Made by a program: the position numbers and the translations under genes. A DNA stretch of 64,000 nucleotides from Xenoacremonium recifei (taxonomy: Eukaryota; Ascomycota; Sordariomycetes; Hypocreales; Nectriaceae): the NCBI GenBank assembly GCA_012184525.1, contig WOFQ01000016.1:124001-188000 (forward strand). The letters run 5' to 3'. The notes under the pieces were generated by a model that saw nothing but the letters and a program-made list of their open reading frames with translations, made no database searches and was not told where the DNA came from. Numbering within the stretch: the stretch's first letter is position 1; each line of letters begins with the position of its first letter. This document shows positions 35,835-46,047 of this stretch, in pieces.

Positions 35835-38800
35835 ATGGACGGGCTAACAAGCGCAACCCCGCAATCAGTGATTCCACCAACTGGCTTAACGGTGGTGGTC
35901 GATCCCGGTCAACCTCATCTAGAGTGTGTCTTTCTGTATCCATTGCAATACGTTCAGCTAATCAAGAACAGCATCGTCTTCGTCCATGGGTTCAAGGGCC
36001 ATCCTGAGCGAACCTGGACTTACAAGAACAACAGCGAGCCCTCTGAACCACCTCACAAGATCCGAAAAGTCAATCCATTCCCCAAGCGGCATCATGCAAG
36101 AGGCGATGGCCATAGTGCCCCCATCTTCTGGCCGCGTGACTTGCTCTCGCCAATTGTCCCTGATGCACGAGTCCTGACGTACGGCTACGACACCAAGATC
36201 CGCCATTGGTCAGGGCCTCCTGTGAGTACACATACAGTCTACGATATAGCCGGAGACTTCTTGGTCGCCCTGGAAGCCAGGCGTCGAGATGAGCCGCAGA
36301 GACCCGTCCTTTTCATCGCGCACAGCCTGGGAGGGATTATTGTCAAAGAAATGTTGCGGAGATCAAGTGATAGCCATCGAGCACAGACACACCTTCAGAG
36401 TGTTTTCGAATCCACCGTGGGCATCATGTTTTTCGGCACACCACACGGTGGTGCAGATCCCCGCGGGTTGCTCCTCCGTGTTGCCGAGAAAGTCATCCGA
36501 GCCGCGGGTTTCAATGTCAACGAGCAGATCGTCAACTCACTGTTGCCCGCATCTGAACGTCTGAAGGAGCTACGAGATGCATTCGGTCCCATCGCCCAAG
36601 AGCGCAAATGGGTCATCCATTCTTTTCAGGAGCAGTACGGATCGAAGGCTCTCTTAGGCCACAAGGTATGTGTTTACCCGTATCGTGACTCTATCCCTGC
36701 TTATTGCATCCTTAGGTCGTGGAGGACGAATCGTCGTATCTCAATCTCCCAGCTATCGAAACAACCGAGCATATCGGACAAGACCATATGCACATGTCAC
36801 GGTTCTCTGGCCCAGACGATCCTGAATTTCACAAAGTCGAAGCTGCCCTCCGGAGGATGATATCCAGGCGCGAGCGAACTAGCCAGACACAGGCCACAAC
36901 GCTCAACGATGAGCAAAGACAGGCCCTTCTGGACACTTTACGATTTGATCAGATCGATTCTCGACATATGACCATCAAGATTGCTCATGCAAAGACCTGT
37001 AAATGGCTTCTTAAAAAGTCTGAGTACCTCGAATGGCTCGATCCTGCGAAGCTCAGCCAACACCACGGGTTCCTATGGGTGAAAGGAAAACCAGGCACAG
37101 GGAAGTCAACCCTGATGAAGTTCGCCTTGGGAAATGCGCGGAAGTCCATGAAGGACAAACTCATCATCAGCTTCTTCTTCAATGCTCGTGGAGATGACCT
37201 AGAGAAGTCCACAGTCGGCATGTACCGATCACTGTTGCTGCAGCTCCTCGAACGTCTCCCAGTGTTGCAGTGTGCCTTTGACTCTCTCGGATTGACTTCT
37301 TGGACCGGTGGATACCAAGAATGGACGATTGAGTCGTTGAAAGGACTATTCGAGCAGGCCATACGGAATCTCAAGGAATCATCCGTGGTATGCTACATTG
37401 ACGCGCTAGATGAATGCGATGAGAATCAAATTCGTGATATGGTGTCATTCTTCGAACAGATGGGCGAGGTAGCCGTTTCCACTGAGCTCAAATTCCATGT
37501 CTGCTTCTCAAGTAGACACTACCCGCATATCACAATGAAGTATGGGCTTAGTCTCATTCTCGAAGGACAAGAAGGGCATGGTCAGGACATCGCCAAATAT
37601 GTCAACACCGAGTTGAAGATTGGCCATAGCAAACTCGCCGAGGAGATCCGGATGGAAATTCAAGAGAAGGCATCTGGCGTGTTCATGTGGATTGTTCTGG
37701 TGGTGGAGATTCTCAACAAAGAGCACGACAGTGGCCGCATACACGCACTACGTCAACGACTGCGAGAAATCCCTGGCGACTTACACGAACTTTTTCGCGA
37801 CATTCTAACACGCGACCACCGTTATAAGAATGAGCTCCTGCTGTGCATCCAGTGGGTTCTTTTTGCGAGAACGCCGCTGAAACCAGAGCAGCTATACTTT
37901 GCTATCCTCTCAGGCATCGTTCCCGAGGCTTTAGCCGCGTGGGACCCCAATCAGATCTCGCTCGATGACATCAAGAGATTCATACTCAACTCCTCTAAAG
38001 GGCTCGCTGAACTCACAAGGTCAAAGGCTCCGACTATTCAGTTCATCCACGAGTCAGTCCGAGACTTTCTCCTTAAAGAAAACGGGCTAAGTAGCATTTG
38101 GCCTGAACTTAGAGACAATTTCGAGGGGAAGGGCCACGAACAACTGAAACGATGCTGTGTCAACTACAGCAGCCTTGACGTTTCTGATCACCTGAACCTC
38201 AGCGAGACTTTGCCAAAAGCTTCTTCCGAACAAGCTAGAGGGCTTCACCAGGCAGCTACTGATGCGTTCCCGTTTCTAGAGTATGCTGTGCAAAATTTAC
38301 TATATCATGCTGATACAGCAGGCAATCTTTCGATAGAACAGAGGGACTTCATTGGGAACTTCAAACTTGCCCGATGGATCAAACTATACAATATTTTCGA
38401 GGTGCACCAGATACGCCGGTACAACAATGCAAGCTTGCTCTACATCCTAGCGGAGGCCAACACGTCACACCTTATCCGCACCCATCCATCAGTCTTATCC
38501 TGCACCGAAGTGGAAGACGAGCGTTACGGATGTCCCCTTTTAGCAGCAATTGCTACAGAGAGCCATGACGCTCTGGAAGCATTTCGGATAGCTTTGGTGA
38601 TGAGCCTGCCACCAGATAGCCCTATCCGAAGGCAATGCCATCAAAAGAACCAGGTCATACACAACAAGTTCAATCTCGGACGTAATTTCAAATTCTCGAG
38701 GCACAGATTTGTACTCTCCTACCTTGTGGAGAATGGCAACAAAGAATTCGTCGCTCCTCTGCTTGAGGCCGGGAAACTGTTTTCTGGTTTTAAGGATGAG

Positions 38801-39646
38801 GGTGATGGCCGTACTCCACTCTGGTGGGCTGCTAGGGACGGTTATGAAGCAACTGTCAAGTTTCTCCTTGAGACAGGCAAGGTCGATGCCGATTCGAGAG
38901 ATAATCTAGGCCGGACTCCCCTCTTAGAGGCTATGATGAACGGTCATGAAGGAATTGTCAAACTCCTCCTTGAGATAGGTCAGGTCAATGCTGACCCGAG
39001 AGATAATCGAGGCATGACTCCATTCCGGTGGGCCGTTAAAGAAGGTTATAAAGCAAGTGTTAAACTCCTCCTGAAGACAGGCAAGGTCGATACCGACCCG
39101 AGAGATGATGAAGGCATGACTCCACTCCAGCATGCTATTCTGCACGGCCATATGGCAATTGTCAAGCTCCTCCTTGAGACAGGCAAGGTCGATGCCGACT
39201 CGAGAGACAATCTAGGCCGAAGTTCGCTTTTCTGGGCTGTTGCGAAAAGTCGTGATCATAAAGAAATGGTCAAGCTCCTCCTTGAGACAGGCAAGGTCGA
39301 TGCCGACTCGAGAGACATTTCAGGCCAAAGTCCGCTTTTCTGTGCTGTTATGAAAAGTTATAAAGCAATTGTTAAACTCCTCCTTGAGACAGGCAAGGTT
39401 GATCCAGACTCGAGAGATGATCGAGGCCGAAGTCCGCTTTTCTGGGCTGTTATTAAAGGTCATGAAGCAATTGTCAAACTCCTCCTTGAGACAGGCAAGG
39501 TCGATGCTGACCCGAGTGATAATCATGGCATGACTTCACTCTCATGGGCTGTTCATAAAGGCTATGTGGCAATTGTCAAGCTCCTCAAGGGATACAAGGT
39601 TGATCCAGATTCGAGAGATAACCCAGACCGGACTCCGCTCTGCTGA
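35835..39646 (+). CDS. NLR-like protein: alpha/beta hydrolase - NACHT - ankyrin
   Basis: Exons 35835-35923, 35972-36665 and 36716-39646 give 1237 residues. The 48-nt first intron restores the conserved start of the hydrolase domain (DIVFVHGFKGHPERTW). Its nucleophile motif is IAHSLGGIIVKE with Ser near 148, as in the SesB/PGAP1-like N-domains of fungal NLRs. NACHT follows: Walker A GKPGTGKSTLMK near 385 and Walker B CYIDALDECD near 486. The C-terminal 280 residues are about nine ankyrin repeats, mostly 34 residues long, with near-identical cores (VKLLLETGKVDADSRD). Such proteins are thought to oligomerise on ligand binding and trigger an effector in non-self recognition. The frame stops inside a repeat (RTPLC), so the array is truncated. 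Whether the esterase is active is unknown. Confidence 0.93.
38800..39646 (+). repeat. Near-identical ankyrin-coding tandem repeats
   Basis: About eight units of 102 bp and one of 108 bp. The block CTCCTTGAGACAGGCAAGGT recurs almost unchanged in most units. Identity at the DNA level is far above what ankyrin structure requires, which points to recent duplication or gene conversion within the array. Confidence 0.92.
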
Positions 39647-40266
39647 CCAACTGCGAATGGCGTTGAGGGAATCGACAATCACATCCCGATATGAGGGTGA
39701 AACGGCGTCTAATTCTGCTCGTGTCTCTTCCGTAGCCTCTGCAACAGGCACTGCCTGCTCTAAATGCGGCATCTACAAAGAGCTATGAAAGGATTCTGTT
39801 TTGGGGGGCGGAGGGGAGGACCTTTCAAAACACCGTCAAAGATACTTCGGAGACTGAGAAATATCCTACTCACATTGCGCGCATCATGGACTCAACTTTG
39901 CGGTATATTTGTATCAAAAAGGACGGAGTCAAGGAGCAGTCCGCAAGGGTGTATGTATCTAGACTTATATCCTGGTTGTTTTCTGAGATTACAAGACATA
40001 CCGTCAATTTTGCTTCGTGTCATCTGAGCTCAACCATGCTGATAGAGAGAACTATTTTAGATTGTGAAAGCGACCGGAAGAACAAATTGATACTCTCATT
40101 GCGCGCGCTTTCCATCGCTGCAGCCCAGAACGGAACCCTCGCAAATCGCATCTTTGTCCTCATCCGTGGTGTCACGGCCAGCCGGAATATGGATCGTGGC
40201 CTGGCAGGCTGGGCACGAGCTCGGCGCCACATGTCGCTGTGTTTCGTCTCAGGATACAAAATAACT
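39647..40266. other. Downstream of the NLR, no confirmed gene
   Basis: A frame different from the NLR stays open to 39788 and ends TACSKCGIYKEL. Another runs 39886-40275 (129 residues). Neither has a recognisable domain. They could be leftovers of a longer NLR C-terminus or chance frames. Confidence 0.4.
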
Positions 40267-40400
40267 TGGAGATGATTTCCAAGCATACCGCAATCCATTT
40301 TCATTTCCAGAGCTGACTTCCTACCGCCTTAGGCTGAGCTGAACTGAGTTGTGTTGGGCGAGGGCCGAGCATTCTGGATCTTGAGCTGAGGTGGTGGGGT
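40267..40400 (+). repeat. Duplicated flank segment, copy 2
   Basis: Second copy of 35468-35594, on the far side of the NLR, with a small insertion (about 12 bases) after position 40341. It lies upstream of the epimerase-like gene at 40745. Confidence 0.7.
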
Positions 40401-40656
40401 GGGGGTTATAGGACAGAGTACTGTAGTCTTATATTTGGGCCGGCAGAAACACTCCGGGACTAAATGGGATACTCTATACTAATCGCGTTTGGAAATAAAA
40501 TTCCTCGAGACTTTTATATTCGGGTTTCTGACGCCTATCAACATTCTGGCGGCCTTCTCACGAGGCCAGCAAATGGTATGATCAATCGGAAAGAGAACCG
40601 CCAACGCGCCGGCCAATCAACCCCAAACGTGTGGCCCGCTGGCTGCAACGTTGAGT

Positions 40657-40662
40657 TATAAA
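40657..40662 (+). promoter_or_regulatory. TATA-like element upstream of the epimerase-like gene
   Basis: TATAAA 83 bases before the ATG at 40745, a usual spacing for a fungal gene with a short leader. Confidence 0.45.
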
Positions 40663-40744
40663 CAGCACATAGGAACAGAAATGGATCTTATGACATCCAA
40701 TACCATTCGTCGGTTCTCCTCACATCTTTCTTTCTGCACTTATA

Positions 40745-41884
40745 ATGGCAATGAACCCCATCCAAACCATTCTTCTCGTTGGCGCAACCGGCTACGTTGG
40801 CGGCACCGTTCTCGACCATCTTATAAAAGCACAGGATGACGTTCTTAAACACCTCACTTTTGACCTGCTCGTCCGAAGCGAGGACGTCGCCAACAAACTT
40901 CGTTCAGTGTATGGCAATCGTGTCAATCCCATTCAGTGGGCCGGTCTTCACGATGTCGACTTCATAAGTGACAATGCCTCAAATTACGACATCATTATTA
41001 GCACCGGCTCAGGATTTATCCCCGAAGGAGCTGAGGCTTTCGTAACGGGTCTTGCTCGTCGGATCAAGCCGAACTCCTCACCGCCTTGGCTTCTGCATAT
41101 ATCTGGATGCAGCAATCTGTCTGATCGTCCTCTCACCCAAAAAGCGTATCCAGATAGAGAATGGGATGACACGGATGGGAATGCGGTCTATGAGTTCTTG
41201 AAGACTGAAGACGCACGCGAGCCCTATCCTCAGAGAACAACTGAGGTCCGTGTTTTGTCCAAGGCCCAAGAAACTGGCGTTCAGGCAGTCAGTCTGAATA
41301 CACCAATTATATTTGGGACTGGAAAGGGGCTGTTCAATCAACAAGGCATCATTATTCCGATCATAATGCGCTACGTTATACAACACGGGCACGGCTTCAA
41401 ATTGAATGAGACTGCAAATTGGGACTGGGTTCACGTCGAGGACCTTGCCGATGTCTTCGTCCTCTTGACTCGCACTATCCTAGAAAGAGAGGATCGCGCT
41501 GTAGGCTACCTTCCAAGCGGAAAGAACGGCATCATTTTTCCAGCCGTCGGACGAGCTCTCCAATTAGAGATCATGCAGAACTGCTTAAATGTTGCATTCG
41601 CAGAGGGTATTCTGCCTCGCGACGACACCCCTTCTTCAAAGGAGATTCGACAGGTAACCCTACAGGAGCTCGCTGACGAAATTACCGCCGGACTCATAGA
41701 CATGGCTGAGCGCGGCTGGGCAGGCCACAAGTCAATGAAGGGGAAAGAAGCAAAAAGACTGCTAGGCTGGAATCCAACCAGATTGGAAGATGCTTGGAAG
41801 CGAGATTTTCAGGATGAGCTCGAGGCGTTGAAGAAAGGGGAAAGACCATGGACATTGGAGAGCTGCATTGGCAAGAAGGGATAA
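40745..41884 (+). CDS. NAD(P)-binding epimerase/dehydratase-like protein (extended SDR)
   Basis: An intronless frame of 379 residues. MAMNPIQTILLVGATGYVGGTVL carries the glycine-rich dinucleotide-binding loop of the atypical or extended SDR group (GATGYVG). LLHISGCSNLSD takes the place of the usual catalytic Ser strand, but the canonical YxxxK is not evident where expected, so it may be an atypical NmrA-like or isomerase-type member. Conserved substrate-side stretches are VSLNTPIIFGTGKGLFNQQ and WDWVHVEDLADVFVLL, typical of epimerase-type proteins. The C-terminus KRLLGWNPTR is common in fungal members. It is probably cytosolic with an unknown substrate. It follows the NLR locus on the same strand but is not obviously linked to it. 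Confidence 0.88.
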   Translation: MAMNPIQTILLVGATGYVGGTVLDHLIKAQDDVLKHLTFDLLVRSEDVANKLRSVYGNRVNPIQWAGLHDVDFISDNASNYDIIISTGSGFIPEGAEAFVTGLARRIKPNSSPPWLLHISGCSNLSDRPLTQKAYPDREWDDTDGNAVYEFLKTEDAREPYPQRTTEVRVLSKAQETGVQAVSLNTPIIFGTGKGLFNQQGIIIPIIMRYVIQHGHGFKLNETANWDWVHVEDLADVFVLLTRTILEREDRAVGYLPSGKNGIIFPAVGRALQLEIMQNCLNVAFAEGILPRDDTPSSKEIRQVTLQELADEITAGLIDMAERGWAGHKSMKGKEAKRLLGWNPTRLEDAWKRDFQDELEALKKGERPWTLESCIGKKG

Positions 41885-42310
41885 ATCGATGCAGTCAAAC
41901 AGGACACGCAAAGAAAGATGTTGGATTCCAGGAACATTTATGAGGCGAATGATCGTACACGCGGAATTCTTGATGTAATAACCAACACCACTTCTTCGGT
42001 CTCTCCTACACACTCTGCTCTTTAGGTACCCATGAGAGTTGCATCTTCCATGAGGGCTTTGAGAATGTCATGGTCTTGCCCGCTCTATTTGTCTTCACAG
42101 CTGTCATGGCACTCAGCAGCTGCCATGACGAGATCAATATCATAAACAACTGAGTTTCGTGTTCGCTGCCTGGAAATCATGGGCATCAAATGCTTCCGAG
42201 TAAGACCATCATTGGGGTATACTAAGATTAAGTTTCCATTATCACAATATCTAGGGAATCAACAAGTTGGGCTATATCCATAATCAACATACGTTATCCA
42301 TCCTCCTCAT
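41885..42310. other. Convergent 3' region, no gene seen
   Basis: Lies between the 3' ends of the epimerase-like gene and the glycosyltransferase gene. Confidence 0.5.
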
Positions 42311-45201
42311 TTAGTCACGTGTTGGTCGCGATTCTTTCCATCGCTGCACCACCGCGTCTCGTTCCTCCTGTGTCGATTTCCGGAACTCGTCAATACCTTG
42401 TCGCAACCGGATCAAATAAATCTCGGCCCGAAGCTTGGTAAGATGGTGTTTATGGAACTCTTTCTCGATGCCCTTCAGCGTGTACCCAGGTAGGGCGAAG
42501 ATACCTGCGCCAAAGTAGTAGACGAAACAGAAAGCGCCGTGACCCACGCCTTTGCCAAATCCCTTGACGCCATCCTTCTTTGCTCCCTTGTAAGGCTTGA
42601 TCACAAGACCACTAAATGCGTCGTAAAATCCCAGTGCGAACTCCTTCCCGGCTGTGCGGACACCGCTGCCTAAGCCCGTGATCTCGTCACGCCTCCGGAG
42701 CTCGTCAGCGATTCTGTACGAAGGGTAGTTGTGAAAGCCGTTGGCAACGTTGTAAAACATTGCTATTGGGGCCTTGACGCTCGCCTTGACCACATCCTTG
42801 GCTAGGCGGCCGACGGCTCGCGTAACGTAGAAGGCCTTGCCATGGCGACCCTGCTCCTTCACCTTCCAGGACTCTTTCCTCCGCTCGTGAAGCGTTGGTT
42901 GGCGTCGCATTTGGCTATATACGAGTTCACCACTCTGAAGAGACTTCGCGGCCATCTTATGGGCAAATGTCTCCATTTGCGTTGGCGTGAGATGGATGGG
43001 ATGTGGGGGAGCGTCGTCGTCGTCAAGGTCGTTATGAACAGCAGGAGGCTCGGGGGACACGGTCACGGTCAATTCATCTTCCTCTGCGTCGTTCGGGGAG
43101 GTTTCGGTTTTGGCTTGATTCTGCTCGGCATCGTTGTTTGCAGCAAGCGTCGTCTGGTCGACGTCCCGATCCGCAGGCAATGGCTTTTCAGCAGTTGACG
43201 ATCTATCAGATGCAATGGCATCAGATCGACCGCGGGGGACGGGTTTTTCTTTGATGCGTCGCTGAAAATCGCTACCTGCGGTTGCAAGACTCGTGAAAAA
43301 TAGAGACGTTGCAGCAATAATCCCAACGATGGGGTGCTCAGCGCCCTCATCAACATACCAGTGTCTGTACCTCAGAGGCTTCATATCTTTTGGCTCGATA
43401 AGGCCCTGGGTAGCAAGACAGCCAGTAGCAAAGGCACTGAGGTGTGCCTTTGTTTGCTTGTGTTTCCAGATGGCAAGGCGGTCAGGGCAGAGGTCACATC
43501 GCATTTGATCGATGCAGTGTCTGTTTTGGAAGTCCTCGGCCGTGTCGGCCGCGCCATCCTCCATGTCAATTCGATCAGCCATTTCTTGCACCGCAATTTG
43601 GACCTCGGGTTTGAGGGCGAATTTGATGCTCTCCGTGAGAGTCTCGGTCGTCATCTCCTTGAACGGAACGGGCACCGGGCCAGCTCCCGCTCGTGCAATC
43701 ATCTGTCCCCAGAACGGCTGGTCACCGAAGAACGGAACGACAACTGTCGGGCGTCCGGCCGCGATACCAGCCGCTGTGGTACCGGCGCCGCCATGGTGGA
43801 CAACGGCTGAGACGCGTTGGAAAAGCCAGTCATGGGGGACATTGTCGATCAGGTACACATCGTCGGGCTTTTCGCCATCCCCGATGCCTCCCCACCCCTT
43901 GGAAACAATTGCGCGAACGCCGGCATTGCGAACTGCTTCGAAGATCATTCGCGTCAGAGCTTGCGGATCGTCGATGACGATCGACCCGAATCCGACATAG
44001 ATTGGGGGCGGCCCACTGTCCAAGAACTTGGCCAAGCTTTCAGGTGGTGTGTAGGAGCTGGCGAGATTGAGAAACGAGAAGCCGGTGATGTTGATATGCT
44101 CGCCCCAGTCGGGAGGCTTTGGGATGAGAGTCTGGGACCACAGGTAGCTATAGGGAACTCGAAGTCGTGGCAACAGCTGATAACCCCAGAGCGGACTGAC
44201 GGGATCAAGTCGCAGTACCTGAGTGCGAAACTTGTTGATCAAGTCGCCCAACCTATATGATCGGTTAGTACAAATGCATGCAATTGAATGGATGGGAGAC
44301 AACATGCCCTTGCCAGGTCAGCAATTCCATCAAAACGAATGAGAAGTAGTTGGCAGTGCCGGTGTCTGTTTCGCTATCGTACTTCATGGCAGCTAGTGGG
44401 TGAGAGAATTTAGTTGTGGGTGACCAAGGCATACTGTGAAGGTTGGTCAGCGACTCTGGCGTCAATTACACGAGACGGAAGGGGGCTTTACGTGAAAACG
44501 ATGTGCAATGGGATACCGAGTTTCTCTGCACAGTGGATGTGGGCCATCGAGGGCGGGTTGGCGATGATGGCATCTGCAACGAAAAGATCTTTGGCATGGG
44601 GAACATCCGCGGCCCTGATACGCGGTCCCATGCCGTCGCCAGCCTCAATACAGCTCCTCCAGGCGCCATTGATGATCTCCCACATCTCCTTACGTCTCTT
44701 GCCCACGTCGCCGGCCTTGAGACTCTCACGAGAAGGTAGGAGTCCTGGGTTGCGCACCATGTAAGCCATCAGCTCAGACGGGTCGCCGCCAATGCTGAAG
44801 AACTCAACACCCTGCTCTTCAACAAACTTCTTGAAGATAGGGTGAGTGCAGATTCGGACCCGGTGGCCATATGGAGGGCTTTGGAGCAGCTGGGCGATGG
44901 GGATGAAGGGTTGGACATCGCCTCGAGATCCCACGATGTGGATTGCAATGTTTAGGCGCGGGCCAGTAGCAGGACGGTGGCCCGATAAGACGACGGTGCT
45001 GAACTTTCGCTTCTTGGGTGGTTCTTCAGGTACGGGAGGCTGGAAGCGTTTGAACCAGCTGACAACAGACTGGGCGTTCTGGTGAATTTGGACCTTGACT
45101 CGGCCATCAAGCCCGACGTTGCCCGAGCTGCAGAACTTGGAGTCGCCATCGCCGAAAGTTAGATTGCCAAGGCCCTTGGACTTTGTCCGACTAAGAGCCA
45201 T
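42311..45201 (-). CDS. GT1 glycosyltransferase, sterol 3-beta-glucosyltransferase-like
   Basis: Exons 44492-45201, 44308-44433 and 42311-44252 give 925 residues. The N-terminal GT1 domain starts RLNIAIHIVGSRGDVQPFI, the fungal sterol glucosyltransferase signature. GFGSIVIDDPQAL and the donor-site block VVHHGGAGTTAAGIAAGRPTVVVPFFGDQPFWG complete the UDP-glucose fold. It lacks the GRAM/PH region of Atg26. Instead, after about residue 560, there is a long C-terminal region with a charged low-complexity part and a conserved-looking end (GFYDAFSGLVIKPYKGAKKDGVKGFGKGVG) with small hydrophobic patches that may touch membranes. The second intron (44253-44307) uses a GC donor; only this choice keeps the conserved LTWQGLGDLINKFR in frame. 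It likely glucosylates sterols or another lipid. Confidence 0.93.
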
Positions 45202-46047
45202 GATGGGCAATAGGGAGAGGGCAACGAGAGAGAGGGAGAGTCGATGAAGTCAGACTGACAAGGAGCACAACAGAGGGAAAGTAGAGGCGGAGAGATGCGG
45301 GATAAGCGCGGCGAGCGATATGCAGTCAGAGAGGCCTGGTGCAGGTTCGCCAGGGCTCGGCGATCAATAGAGAGCGAGTGAGTGACGGCTAGAAACGCCA
45401 CCTTTCGGGAGGGGCGGAAGCTTCGTATCTAGATCATCATTTGATCGCGAGAAGTGAGGGTTTTTCGGAGTCGCCTCGATGCGCTGCAGGCTGATGCAAT
45501 GGAAAGAGAGAAAAAGCGACCGAGGCAAAGGAGTGGACGTCGCCGATGGTTGGTGTTTATGACGGAAAGCGGCAAGAAGTAAGACGGAGAGACGCTGCAC
45601 CTGCCCTAGCCTAACCCGCGCGCAGCAGCAGCAGGGGACGGGGGTCGGGATTCCGTTGTGACGCATGCGGTTTAAGTCGCTTCCCGCCGTCTGTGCTGAT
45701 CGTTTAGGCGTTAATTAAGGTGCTAACGCCAGCGGAGTGGGACGCCAGGTACCCTCGTTAGCGGTTTCGCTCTCGGCACTCGCCTTACGACAGGTGCATC
45801 GCAGGGCCGTGGGCGGTCGGTCGGGCTTTTGGCTCGCTCCGAAAGCAGCGCTCCGGGCCTCCGTTGCTAACGCTAGGTACTTGCCACATGCCGTGCTCCG
45901 TACTTAGAAAGCCCGTGGCCCACGCCTGCCCGCCGCCTTCAGGCAAGACCCGGGAATCGAGTTCAACAACAACGGCGTTTCGTTTTCTCTCCATCACCAC
46001 TCTTACAGCATTACCACATCGCTGCGAGAGGCACGAGACGACGAGCC
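45202..46047. other. Divergent promoter region, GT1 and DUF2985 genes
   Basis: GC-rich 846-bp stretch with scattered CTAACG and GGTACC words around 45,715-45,885. No gene is seen; the minus-strand frames at 45364-46078 lack protein-like features. Confidence 0.45.

Noticed and set aside
39886..40275. Possible 129-residue gene after the NLR
   Set aside because: No recognisable motif, start context or homologue-like composition; recorded only as part of the intergenic description.
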